From NCBI RefSeq assembly GCF_001008165.2, contig NZ_CP011452.2:1922001-1986000 (forward strand): a stretch of 64,000 nucleotides of DNA, given 5' to 3'. Below the pieces are notes generated by a model. It saw nothing but the letters and a program-made list of their open reading frames with translations. It did no database searches and was not told the DNA's origin. Of the stretch, positions 17,367 to 25,840 are shown in pieces (within the stretch, counting starts at the first letter, position 1; every line of letters starts with the position of its first letter). Origin of the DNA: Croceibacterium atlanticum (GTDB lineage: Bacteria > Pseudomonadota > Alphaproteobacteria > Sphingomonadales > Sphingomonadaceae). Position numbers and translations under genes: made by a program.

Positions 17367-18317
17367 TCAAAGGTCCAGCACCAGCTTGTCGCTCTTCGCG
17401 CCGGAGCAGCACACCATCATGGTCGCATTCGCTTGCCGCTCTTCCTCGCTCAGGATCGAATCCCGGTGGTCCGGTATGCCGGAGATTACTGTCGTTTCGC
17501 ATGCCCCGCACACACCTTCGGAGCATGAATAGGAGACAAAGATTCCGGCATCCCTCAGGACTTCGAGAATTGTCTTGCCCGCCGGAACCACCAGTTCGGT
17601 TTGCGAACGGGCCAGTTCTATGGTGAATTGATGATCGGTTGCCGCCTCGAACCGGGCCTCGAAATATTCGACATGCATATGGTCGGCGCTACGCGAAGAA
17701 GCCCTGCCCGCCTCCTCGAACGCCTCCAGCATCCCGTTCGGCCCGCAACAATAGATATGGGCATCCGCCGGGGCGTCGCCAACGATCCGGGCCAGCGCAA
17801 AGGGGGCACCCGCAGATTCCTCCCCTATCCGGATCGTGACATTTTCCCACTGGCTCAGTTCATCGAGCAGGATAGCATCGCTGCGCGATCGCACGGTGTA
17901 GTGCAGTTCGAACGGGCGCCCCAGATCACGCAGGCGATGCGCCATCGCATAGATCGGCGTGATGCCGATTCCGCCTGCGATGAGCAGCGAGAAGGCCGCC
18001 CCCTCATCCAGGGGAAAGTGGTTTCGCGGCGGGCTGACCTGCAGCCGCATCCCCACCCGCAGCCGATCGTGAATCCAGCGCGATCCCCCGCGACTGTCCT
18101 CCTCACGCTTCACTGCGATGTCGTAAGCCTTCAGGTTCTCTCCCGCATGTAACAGCGAATATTGTCGCTCCATCCCGCCCGGAAGATGGAGCGAAATATG
18201 CGCGCCTGGCGCAACCGGGGGGAGGGAACCGCCTTCCGGCCGTTCGAACCTGTAAAGATTCGTGTTTCGCGATCCGAGCCTGATGCAGGTGAGGACGAGC
18301 TCAATCTTGGCGGACAT
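17367..18317 (-). CDS. VanB/phthalate dioxygenase reductase-type oxidoreductase
   Basis: The 316-residue protein has the PDR order. An FMN/flavin domain comes first (R-Q-Y-S-L-L near residue 65), then an NAD domain (L-I-A-G-G-I-G-I-T-P-I-Y near 115 and C-C-G-P-N-G-M-L near 210). The C-terminal plant-type [2Fe-2S] ferredoxin domain carries C-S-E-G-V-C-G-A-C and a final Cys pair (V-C-C-S-G). It passes electrons from NADH to a Rieske oxygenase. The ATG at 18317 is preferred over a longer frame to 18383 that would overlap the oxygenase gene. It lies 43 bp downstream of the Rieske oxygenase and is its likely partner. Confidence 0.94.
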   Translation of the reverse strand: MSAKIELVLTCIRLGSRNTNLYRFERPEGGSLPPVAPGAHISLHLPGGMERQYSLLHAGENLKAYDIAVKREEDSRGGSRWIHDRLRVGMRLQVSPPRNHFPLDEGAAFSLLIAGGIGITPIYAMAHRLRDLGRPFELHYTVRSRSDAILLDELSQWENVTIRIGEESAGAPFALARIVGDAPADAHIYCCGPNGMLEAFEEAGRASSRSADHMHVEYFEARFEAATDHQFTIELARSQTELVVPAGKTILEVLRDAGIFVSYSCSEGVCGACETTVISGIPDHRDSILSEEERQANATMMVCCSGAKSDKLVLDL

Positions 18318-18360
18318 TGGAAGGCCTTGATATTTGCGAAGCGCGGAGCCGGCGAAGGGC

Positions 18361-19536
18361 TTACAACCCCTTGGTGGGGGCAAGCATTTCGGGCACTTCC
18401 CAGCTGGTCAGCGGCTCACCCATTTCGAGCGCTCGCAATTCGCGTTCCCACATCCTGCGCAGCAGGACGATGGCAAGGTCCGACCGTCCGAGATGTTCGG
18501 CCGAACGATCGACGATCTCTCCCTGCCCCACTTGCGTCACATAATCCTGGATACCGGTAATATCGGGCCGCGGCGGTATGTCCGACATGGCGATTTCCCC
18601 GGACATCACCCTTCGCGAGACATCCTTGAAAGATTCGAGCGCGGCGATCTGCGCATTGACTTCGTCCCTGGCCGCGATGAACTTGTCGATGTCCTCCCCC
18701 GCGATGCTGACACCCTGCACGATGAAGGTCATGTGCAGCGTATCGGTGACCGGGATCCGCCAGCTGATGTAATTGCGCCATTCGTTTTCGCCTTCGGCAC
18801 TCGGCGGGAGCTTGAGCATCAGTATATTGGGCATCAGGAGATGGGTTTCGCGAACCCGCCCGTCGCTCCTGACGCCCTTGGCGACGAGCCCATATGACGT
18901 CTGCTCCGCCTCTACCTGCGGAACTTCCTCGTTAAGGCCGGAATGCTCGAACAATCCGGTACTATGAGTGAAGTTCACATGGACTTCATCAATACCGTTC
19001 TCGATATTCTGGAAATAATTGCAGTCCCGGAAATACGTGCTGACATCGAGATAACTTGCATCCTCGAATGCGGTGTAGCGCGGCATCTCGGGCGGTTCAC
19101 CATCACCGACATAGGCAAAGACCAGGCCCAGATATTCCCTGACCGGATAAGTCTTCAGCTTGATCCGCCTGATGTAATTCTCATTGTCTTCGCCAGGCAC
19201 TTCCTTGCACTGCCCGTCAGTGCCGAATTTCCACCCGTGATACATGCAACGGATTCCGTCGCTTTCCACCCATCCCGTGGAAAGCTGTGTGCGCCGGTGG
19301 GGGCAGCGGAACTCGGTCAGGTTCAGCGTGCCATCCGGCGTACGATAGAGCGTGAAGGATTCACCGAACGCATGGACAGGCCGCGCGCGACCCGGTTCGA
19401 TCTGCGTGGCCATGGCAATGGGCTGCCAGAAGCTGCGCATGAAGCGCCCGGCCAGGGATGCTGGCGACACCTGTTCGAACTGCCGTTTCGTTGACCAAAG
19501 ATCGGGGGACGCAGCCTCGGGCGACATCATGCTCAT
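18361..19536 (-). CDS. Rieske non-heme iron oxygenase (VanA/phthalate 4,5-dioxygenase-like)
   Basis: The 391-residue oxygenase has an N-terminal Rieske centre (C-P-H-R-R...C-M-Y-H-G-W, C-x-H then C-x2-H, residues about 77-100). Its catalytic domain holds the mononuclear iron motif G-I-D-E-V-H-V-N-F-T-H (D-x2-H-x4-H). Homologues are single-subunit trimeric oxygenases that O-demethylate or dihydroxylate aromatic acids with a VanB-type reductase, which is encoded next. The start ATG at 19536 follows an AGAGAGGAA ribosome site. Its promoter overlaps a perfect palindrome at 19560-19591, so the divergent TetR protein probably represses it. The substrate cannot be told from sequence. Confidence 0.94.
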   Translation of the reverse strand: MSMMSPEAASPDLWSTKRQFEQVSPASLAGRFMRSFWQPIAMATQIEPGRARPVHAFGESFTLYRTPDGTLNLTEFRCPHRRTQLSTGWVESDGIRCMYHGWKFGTDGQCKEVPGEDNENYIRRIKLKTYPVREYLGLVFAYVGDGEPPEMPRYTAFEDASYLDVSTYFRDCNYFQNIENGIDEVHVNFTHSTGLFEHSGLNEEVPQVEAEQTSYGLVAKGVRSDGRVRETHLLMPNILMLKLPPSAEGENEWRNYISWRIPVTDTLHMTFIVQGVSIAGEDIDKFIAARDEVNAQIAALESFKDVSRRVMSGEIAMSDIPPRPDITGIQDYVTQVGQGEIVDRSAEHLGRSDLAIVLLRRMWERELRALEMGEPLTSWEVPEMLAPTKGL

Positions 19537-19559
19537 TTCCTGTTCCTCTCTCTACCGCG

Positions 19560-19591
19560 GACAAAAGTAAACTCATCAGTTTACTTTTGTC
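19560..19591. promoter_or_regulatory. Perfect 14-bp inverted repeat: TetR operator overlapping Rieske oxygenase promoter
   Basis: GACAAAAGTAAACT and AGTTTACTTTTGTC form perfect 14-bp arms around CATC, midway between the divergent Rieske oxygenase and TetR genes. On the minus strand a consensus -35 TTGACA (19588-19593) stands 16 bp from TTTACT (19566-19571), so the palindrome fills the promoter core. The AT-rich sequence stands out from its GC-rich surroundings. Binding there would block RNA polymerase, giving substrate-inducible repression. Confidence 0.85.
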
Positions 19592-19647
19592 AAGCTGCCG
19601 CACCCGGATTAGGTTGGCGGGCAACTGGCCAGAAAGTGACGGAAAGA

Positions 19648-20262
19648 ATGCGAACGAAACGCGATGACATCATGCGCGCCGCATCGGAGGTATTTCTTCG
19701 CAAGGGGTTTGCCGCCGCCGGCGTCGATGAAATCTCCGAGGTCGCCCGCGTATCGAAGCGGACGTTGTACAAGCACTTCAAAACCAAGGACGATCTTCTC
19801 GGCGCGATGATAGCCCGCAAAAGCGAGGAACTTTCCTCCGGGCTCGACCTCACATTCGACGATGCCCACACCCCCCGAAAGGCGCTGGACACGCTCGCCC
19901 GGCAATATCTGGCACTGGTGCTCACCGAAGAGAGCATCGACCTGTTTCGTCTCGTGGTCGCGGAATCGCAGAGCTTCCCGGACTTTACCCGCTCGTTCCA
20001 TGAAAACGGGGTGATCCATCTGCGGAAATCGCTCGCCCTCAAGCTTGCCGAATGGACCGAGGCCGGGCTCATGGAAATCAGTGATCCGGAAATCGCAGCC
20101 GACCAGTTCCTTGGCGCTTGTGTCGGCTCGCTCCGGATCCGGGCCCTATTCCCTCCACACCCCGCCGAATTCCCCCCTTCACTGGACAAATGGATCGACC
20201 ACGCGGTTGTCCATTTCCTGCGAGGCGCCGACTACAGGGCAAGCGCCTCGGCCGAGGGATGA
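19648..20262 (+). CDS. TetR/AcrR-family regulator of the Rieske oxygenase operon
   Basis: This protein of about 204 residues has a TetR helix-turn-helix near its N terminus (A-A-G-V-D-E-I-S-E-V-A-R-V-S-K-R-T-L-Y-K-H-F). A C-terminal helical region resembles TetR_C domains (D-L-F-R-L-V-V-A-E-S). The ATG at 19648 is taken; an in-frame GTG at 19636 would add four residues. It is divergent from the Rieske oxygenase and separated from it by a perfect palindrome with overlapping promoter elements. This makes an autoregulated repressor responsive to an aromatic effector the likely role. It converges on the TonB receptor gene. Confidence 0.92.
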   Translation: MRTKRDDIMRAASEVFLRKGFAAAGVDEISEVARVSKRTLYKHFKTKDDLLGAMIARKSEELSSGLDLTFDDAHTPRKALDTLARQYLALVLTEESIDLFRLVVAESQSFPDFTRSFHENGVIHLRKSLALKLAEWTEAGLMEISDPEIAADQFLGACVGSLRIRALFPPHPAEFPPSLDKWIDHAVVHFLRGADYRASASAEG

Positions 20263-20317
20263 AGGGAATTCCGGCAGGTTGACGGTCGAAACCTTCCGCA
20301 CGGGGCCAATAGCCCCA

Positions 20318-22753
20318 TCAGAAATGGAACCCCATGCGCAGCCCGTAGGTTCGCGGCGGCGCGATCGAACTGGTGTTCCATCCGGTCAGGAAACCGTGCT
20401 GATTGCCCCCGCCCCCGACATAGATGTCCTCATTCGTCAGGTTGCGCACCCACGCACTGACATACCAGGCCTTGTCCGGCGCATTATAGGTGAGAGACGA
20501 TGCCAGGGTAACATAGCCTGCCTGCTGCTGGTCAGGATGAAAATCCGCCGCCAGCCATGTCTTGGATGCAAAGCTGGCATCCGCGCTGAAAGTTATGTCC
20601 CCGCCATTATCCAGCTCAAACGCCTGATCGAGCCCGACCATCCCGCTCCATTTCGGAGTGCGCATCAGCGGGAACCCGGAACAATCAATGCTGACAAGTC
20701 CCGTTGCGCCGGGAGCGCTGACCGGACAGCCGACGCGCCCCGGCGGAACGAAATTGGCGGGCTGTTCGACTACGAAATTACCGTATTCACCATCGACATA
20801 TTCGACCGCGCCCCGGATCGTCCCTCCCTGCCACGGGGCCGCCACTATATCGAGGCTGGCACCCTTGATCGTTGCGCCTGCGGCGTTACGGGTCATGAGA
20901 ACGACGGAATTATCACCGTCAAAGCCGGGCATAGACATCTGCAGGTTCTTGTAATCGTAGTAAAAACCTTCAAGATTCACCTGCAGCCGGTTATCCAGGA
21001 ACCGGTTCTTCAGCCCAATGGTGTAGGCAGTGATGGTTTCCGGATCGAACGGTATCAGGGAATCGCGCGTAACCAATGTTACGGACTGGTTGAAACCGCC
21101 GGCCTTGAAGCCAGTGCTTACATCAGCAAACAGCAGGCTCTGCGGTCCGACATCGATCTCTACCCCACCCTTCCAGGTCAGGCGGTCAAAGGTTTCCTCG
21201 CTGTCGTAAAAACCAGGCGTCGGATTGTATATCGGGCACAGCGTTCCCGGCATCGCGCCATTGGGTGGTGTGCAATCGTTGGATGACGGCGCCGATCCCA
21301 GTATCATCGGCGAGATTGCATAGCGTTCAAAATCGAAGGCGCGGCGCTTGTCGCTCGTATAGCGCAGCCCGCCAGTCAGGCGGATCGCATCGGTAATACT
21401 GTAGGTCAATTGCCCGAAGGCAGCATAGGCTTCAGTGCCCAGGCTTAACACGTTCCGCGTGTTCAGCGCCATGCCCGCGCGGATCTGGTAATCGGTGGTC
21501 TGATCCTCCTTGAACCAATATCCTCCCAACACCCATTTCAGCCGGTCACTTTCATTTCCGAGCCGCGCCTCGAGCGAATACTGGGTCGAACGTTCACCGT
21601 CCGGCGCATCTCCTGCCGCATTATAGGGCGCGCCGAGATTGTAGTTATAGTTGAAATTGAAAGAAAGTTGGGCGTGCGTCTTCCGCCAGGCCGGGATGAG
21701 CGTAAAGGTCGCAAAATCCATTTCGTAATCGAGCTGAAGATGTGCGGCATAGGATTCGACATCTCTGAACAGCGGAAAAAGCGATGGATCGTCGACCATG
21801 AACGGCGGCATCGACATGCCGCCGCTATCGGCATATTGCTGCGCAAATGCATCAAGGAATGCCGCAGCATAGGCGGGATCAGTCGTACCTGTGCGAACCG
21901 GGAGGCCCGGAATCGCCGGCAAGCTAACGATGCCCGAACCAACTCCCCCCAGATGCGTATAGCTGAAGGATCCAAGGATCGACATGCGCTCGCCCGCCAA
22001 TGCCCTGCCCTGGATTCGCACCGCTTCCCGGTCATCGTCATCCGATCCGTCGGAAAGAAAGCCGTCACGGCGATTCAGCTGATAGGACGCTCGGAACGCC
22101 GCGGCATCTCCAACTGGCACGTTCAAAGCGCCTTCCACGCCGAACTGGGAATAATTGCCGATTATTCCGTCAATATAACCGCCCAGCTCACCGAAGCGCG
22201 GCTGGACAGTAATCAGATTGAGAACCCCCCCGCTCGCGTTCCGCCCGTAAAGCGTTCCCTGCGGCCCCTTCAGCATTTCCACGCGTTCGATATCGAAGAA
22301 ATTGCCCGAAATTGCCTGCGGTCGGCTCACGACCACCCCGTCGATATTCGTAACCACTGCGGGATTGGACTGCGCGGTGACACCATAATCGCCGATACCG
22401 CGCACATAGATCTGGGTGCTCGTGCCGCCACTTACCTGCACGCCAGGCAGCAAACGCGATAGATCATCGGGCGACACGCCGCCCGCCTCCTTCAGATCAT
22501 TGCCACCAAGAACAGCGATGGAAAGCGCGGTCCGCTGCGCCGACTCCGACCGTCGCTGCGCGGTCACGACGATCTCAACGATGTTGGGAGTGGTGCCGGT
22601 GGACGCATTCCGATCTGCGGCAGCCGTGACCTGATCTTCTTCCGCCAGGACCGGGGTGGAAAAAGCAAGAGCCATCAGGCTTGCCCCGAAAAGACCCACG
22701 CGGCTCGCGCGGACACCAGGCGTAGAGAATCCTCGCTCAACACGATACTTCAT
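20318..22753 (-). CDS. TonB-dependent outer-membrane receptor
   Basis: This is a complete 811-residue receptor. A signal peptide (hydrophobic stretch ending P-V-L-A-E) is followed by a TonB-box-like E-I-V-V-T-A-Q-R-R near residue 60. The plug domain carries I-Y-V-R-G-I-G and G-P-Q-G-T-L-Y-G-R-N-A-S-G-G, and the barrel ends in F-H-F. GGGAGAG precedes the ATG. It lies directly downstream of the ring-hydroxylating dioxygenase genes (38 bp after the beta subunit stop) and probably imports their aromatic substrate. The E-I-V-V-T-A-Q start of the mature protein is typical of sphingomonad receptors. Confidence 0.95.
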   Translation of the reverse strand: MKYRVERGFSTPGVRASRVGLFGASLMALAFSTPVLAEEDQVTAAADRNASTGTTPNIVEIVVTAQRRSESAQRTALSIAVLGGNDLKEAGGVSPDDLSRLLPGVQVSGGTSTQIYVRGIGDYGVTAQSNPAVVTNIDGVVVSRPQAISGNFFDIERVEMLKGPQGTLYGRNASGGVLNLITVQPRFGELGGYIDGIIGNYSQFGVEGALNVPVGDAAAFRASYQLNRRDGFLSDGSDDDDREAVRIQGRALAGERMSILGSFSYTHLGGVGSGIVSLPAIPGLPVRTGTTDPAYAAAFLDAFAQQYADSGGMSMPPFMVDDPSLFPLFRDVESYAAHLQLDYEMDFATFTLIPAWRKTHAQLSFNFNYNYNLGAPYNAAGDAPDGERSTQYSLEARLGNESDRLKWVLGGYWFKEDQTTDYQIRAGMALNTRNVLSLGTEAYAAFGQLTYSITDAIRLTGGLRYTSDKRRAFDFERYAISPMILGSAPSSNDCTPPNGAMPGTLCPIYNPTPGFYDSEETFDRLTWKGGVEIDVGPQSLLFADVSTGFKAGGFNQSVTLVTRDSLIPFDPETITAYTIGLKNRFLDNRLQVNLEGFYYDYKNLQMSMPGFDGDNSVVLMTRNAAGATIKGASLDIVAAPWQGGTIRGAVEYVDGEYGNFVVEQPANFVPPGRVGCPVSAPGATGLVSIDCSGFPLMRTPKWSGMVGLDQAFELDNGGDITFSADASFASKTWLAADFHPDQQQAGYVTLASSLTYNAPDKAWYVSAWVRNLTNEDIYVGGGGNQHGFLTGWNTSSIAPPRTYGLRMGFHF

Positions 22754-22791
22754 CAGATCTCTCCCAATTATTTTGTAATTTTATTTTTTAC

Positions 22792-23367
22792 TTACATCAT
22801 GAAATATAAGTCCGAATCCAGGACCACCCTCTGGGGGATATTTATTCTTCGCCGGACGAGCCGAAGCCCCTCATTCGTCATGCGCAGCAGGTCTTCCCGC
22901 CCACCGACAAGGATCGACTGCTCGCGTTCACGCCGGTTCCGGCAGACGAGGAAATTCGAAAGCGCGTGAATGTCGCCAGCAACATCCGTTTCAAAGGCTT
23001 CGATATTGGTGATGAGATGCCGAATACGCGGCGCTGGATCCAGGCGCCGGGCAAGATTGGTTTCGAGTTGGCAAATCCGCGAATCCAGATCTTCGAAATC
23101 GTCGTCGTAAATCGAAGGGGGAAAGGCAGGCGGGGCTTTCCGGTCATTCTTGTACCGATCTTCAAAAACCGGCAACCAGTAATGTATTTCCCTATCCACC
23201 ATTGCATCAATCCATTCACGGTAATTGGATTGACTGAATAGGCGCGCCTCCCGGAAGTAGAAGCGACAGACAGCATTGTATTCCTTGTCGCCAACATCCT
23301 TCAACATGGCTCTACCCGCACTCCCATCGTGTTGATCCGATTGTTCTGATCCGGCGCCCACGCTCAT
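22792..23367 (-). CDS. Aromatic ring-hydroxylating dioxygenase beta subunit
   Basis: The 191-residue protein matches the small-subunit family (HcaF/BphE-like). It has E-A-R-L-F-S-Q-S-N-Y-R-E-W near residue 40, a central H-Y-W-L-P-V, and a C-terminal R-R-I-N-I-P-Q-R-V-V-L-D-S-D-L. Beta subunits are structural partners in alpha3beta3 dioxygenases and do not bind iron. The start overlaps the dehydrogenase stop by 4 bp; an internal ATG at 23307 is an alternative. Its alpha partner lies two genes upstream in the same transcript but is frameshifted, so this subunit may have no functional partner if the shift is real. Confidence 0.9.
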   Translation of the reverse strand: MSVGAGSEQSDQHDGSAGRAMLKDVGDKEYNAVCRFYFREARLFSQSNYREWIDAMVDREIHYWLPVFEDRYKNDRKAPPAFPPSIYDDDFEDLDSRICQLETNLARRLDPAPRIRHLITNIEAFETDVAGDIHALSNFLVCRNRREREQSILVGGREDLLRMTNEGLRLVRRRINIPQRVVLDSDLYFMM

Positions 23368-24155
23368 CGTGCCAGATATCCGCCATCGACAGGCATCGCC
23401 GCCCCGGTAACGAAGGACGCATTATCGGATGCGAGAAACGCGATTACTGCCGCGACTTCTTCCGGCTCCGCCACCCGTTCCATGGGATGCCCTTCTGCCA
23501 TGGCCGAAAGAATTGCCGTTCGCACCGGCGCGTTCGCTTCCTGATCGGGCGTCAGGCTCATCCCTGTCCGCACCGCGCCCGGGCAGACACAGTTAACCCG
23601 GATGCCTGCAGCCGCATATCGCGTGGCAAGAGAAGTGCTCAGCTGGCGAATGCCGGCCTTGGTCACATTATAAAGAAACGTGCTTTTCCCGCCCATCTCC
23701 TGCCCGATGAAAGACGACACCGAACCGACACTGACAATCGCGCCGCCCCCTTGTTCGATCATCTGCGGCACGACAGCGCGCGCCATCAGGAACATGCTGG
23801 TCAGGTTGTTCGCAATGACCCGGTTCCACTCATCGAGCGATACTTCGTCAATATCCCCGACATGATGAATCCCCGCAGCATTGATCAGTATATCGACCCG
23901 GCCGGAATGGGTCAGGGCCTCCTCGATGATCCCGGCGGACGCCTCTTCGCGGGAAACATCCGCAGCAACTGCCGACACCGCGCATCCATGCGTGTCGCGC
24001 AGCTGCCCGGCCAAGGCGTGGAGAGCGTCCGAATTGATATCTGTCAGAGCCAGATCGGCGCCACCTGCGGCCAGACTGGCAGCTACGGCTTTGCCGATAC
24101 CGCTGGCAGCCCCGGTGACGATTGCCGTCTTGCCCTTGAACTCAACCGGATCCAT
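23364..24155 (-). CDS. Short-chain dehydrogenase (probable cis-dihydrodiol dehydrogenase)
   Basis: This 263-residue SDR has T-G-A-A-S-G-I-G (NAD-binding) near residue 15, I-N-A-A-G near 92, a catalytic Ser, and Y-N-V-T-K (Tyr-x3-Lys) near 165. A very strong GGAGGGGGG precedes the ATG at 24155. Its position between the alpha and beta subunits of a Rieske dioxygenase suggests it re-aromatises the cis-dihydrodiol to a catechol. The SDR fold is common, so the substrate rests on context. It overlaps the beta subunit start by 4 bp. Confidence 0.92.
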   Translation of the reverse strand: MDPVEFKGKTAIVTGAASGIGKAVAASLAAGGADLALTDINSDALHALAGQLRDTHGCAVSAVAADVSREEASAGIIEEALTHSGRVDILINAAGIHHVGDIDEVSLDEWNRVIANNLTSMFLMARAVVPQMIEQGGGAIVSVGSVSSFIGQEMGGKSTFLYNVTKAGIRQLSTSLATRYAAAGIRVNCVCPGAVRTGMSLTPDQEANAPVRTAILSAMAEGHPMERVAEPEEVAAVIAFLASDNASFVTGAAMPVDGGYLAR

Positions 24156-24194
24156 CAATCCCCCCTCCGAATTCTTCCAGCCGCTTGGCGCAGA

Positions 24195-25495
24195 TCACCC
24201 GTCATCAACCCGGCGGGCCTTGAGCGCCTCCCAATCGCCGGCCTCCATCACGTCCTTGTAGAAACTGTAGAAGCCGCGCACGCCGATTTCGGAGACAAGG
24301 AAATCCCCTATCTTTCCAGGCATTTGCTCGTCTCGCGTGTCGTATTGGAGGCCGAGTGTCGAATCCATGCTGCCCTGCTGGGCCATCCGGCCGCGAAGCG
24401 CGTCGGTAATCGACTGGAAATTGTCCGTATCGTCGGTTTCGAATGTTCCCGCCGTCGCAAAACCGCGCATCGTCTCCTTCTGGATGGTGCGCTTCAGCTC
24501 TGGCGGCATATCCTTTTCCACCATGGTCCAGGTCCACACTTCGATCTCGTGCGGGCCACGCGGCATCCAGACCTTCCAGACATTCGTACCGTAAAGGAAG
24601 GAACAATTGGGGAAGATGGTATGCGCCATATGCGAACCGTAAAGGCGCGCCCTTTCTTCCCCCAGCAGCCCGGCCACTTCAGGCCGCTTGGCTTCGATGA
24701 AATTATGGTAATCGGGCCGCCGGTGAAGCGCCGCCGCCGCATCGTAGATCACGCCCGCACCATGGCCATAACGCGTCGAAGCCACGAAACCGGCACCCTC
24801 AGGCATATGCGTATTGCCCGCCACACCCGATAACGGCCCACCGAGAACCTTCAGCGATGGCTGATGCGTCCCCCGACATGGTAGCCATCGAGGAAGTTCT
24901 CGCTCGGCACTTTCCAGTTACACTGGATGATCGACTTTACCGGCGGACCGAGCAGTTCCATGCCCGCGCGCGTCGTGAAACAGTCGATATACCAGGTGAT
25001 GTCGCCCAGATATTCGGCCAGCGCGGGTGCATCGGGATCGAAACAGCCGAACACGAAGCCACCATAACTTTCCACCCTGGCCACCGGGGCGAGGCCAAGG
25101 CTCCCCTTGTCCAGCTCCCCGCCATAGGCCGCCGTCTTCGAGGGGGCCCCCCGCAGCGAACCATCGATACCGAAGGTCCAGCCATGATAGGGGCAGACGA
25201 AAGCCCGCGTATTGCCGGATTCAGCGTGGCACACCCGCGAGCCGCGATGCGTGCAACTGTTGATGAAGGCACGGATTACGCCATCCGCACCGCGCACCAC
25301 GATGACCGCATCCTCCCCCATATAGGTCGAGAAATAATCGCCCGGATTGGGAATTTCCGATTCATGCGTAAGAAACAGCCAGCACCGCCCGAAGATACGC
25401 TCAAGCTCCAGCTTGTAGATATCCTCGTCAGCATGGATCTGTTTCTTCTGCTTCGATCCGGCCACATCGATGAGTTCGGCGACGTCTATATTCAT
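24195..25495 (-). pseudogene. Ring-hydroxylating dioxygenase alpha subunit, single-base frameshift
   Basis: Two adjacent frames together encode one Rieske dioxygenase alpha subunit of about 433 residues. The N-terminal part (25495-24851, with GAGGAGGGG before the ATG) has the Rieske centre C-T-H-R-G-S...C-P-Y-H-G-W. It runs to [10 protein letters not shown] and then changes into R-I-S-H-R and a stop. One extra G in the GGGGG run (plus-strand Cs 24870-24874) restores [16 protein letters not shown], leading straight into the C-terminal part (to 24195). The second iron-ligand His of D-x2-H-x4-H lies just after the break, so the unshifted product would be inactive. A true mutation, a phase-variable tract or a sequencing error are all possible. 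Confidence 0.88.
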
Positions 25496-25840
25496 CACCG
25501 CCCCTCCTCAAATTTTCCGTAAATTGGCAACCGGGAAGGGAGGGCGCGGGTAAAGCTGGCAAAAACCGCGCCGGGAAGGGCGCTTTTCTTCAAAGCCAGA
25601 CCCACTTTTTGAAAAACATGAGTTTGCATTTTTCGACGACGCCTCCCCACGCCGATCTTGCTTTCTGTTTTCTCCGCACTTCTGCTTAGGTGCTTAGTTG
25701 ATCGACGGCCAATCGAAACTCCAGAACTCACATAAACGGTGCTAATCTCCTGACAGGAAATCAGCGATCATGATGTGCGGGGATGGATGAAAAGGCCGCG
25801 GATCATCGTGGAAAAACGGCATTGCGGCGATCCGCACCGA
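25496..25840. other. 345-bp intergenic interval, no gene seen
   Basis: This lies between the dioxygenase alpha subunit start and the LysR stop, both on the minus strand. A small open frame (25495-25731) has no recognisable protein features. The interval holds a weak hairpin with a T-run (listed separately), and the promoter of the dioxygenase operon must lie between it and the ribosome site at about 25500. No clear -35/-10 pair could be fixed. Confidence 0.6.
25568..25590 (-). terminator. Weak intrinsic terminator-like hairpin
   Basis: GCGCC-GGGAAG-GGCGC forms a 5-bp GC stem flanked by AAAAACC on one side and TTTTC on the other. It could therefore stop transcription from the LysR gene on the minus strand. 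The stem is short and confidence is low. Confidence 0.35.

Noticed and set aside
20045-21286. 413-codon plus-strand frame over the TetR end and TonB receptor
   Set aside because: Overlaps two confident genes and shows low-complexity Arg/Pro-rich sequence.
23487-24833. 448-codon plus-strand frame over the SDR and alpha subunit
   Set aside because: Antisense to clear minus-strand genes; composition is shadow-like.
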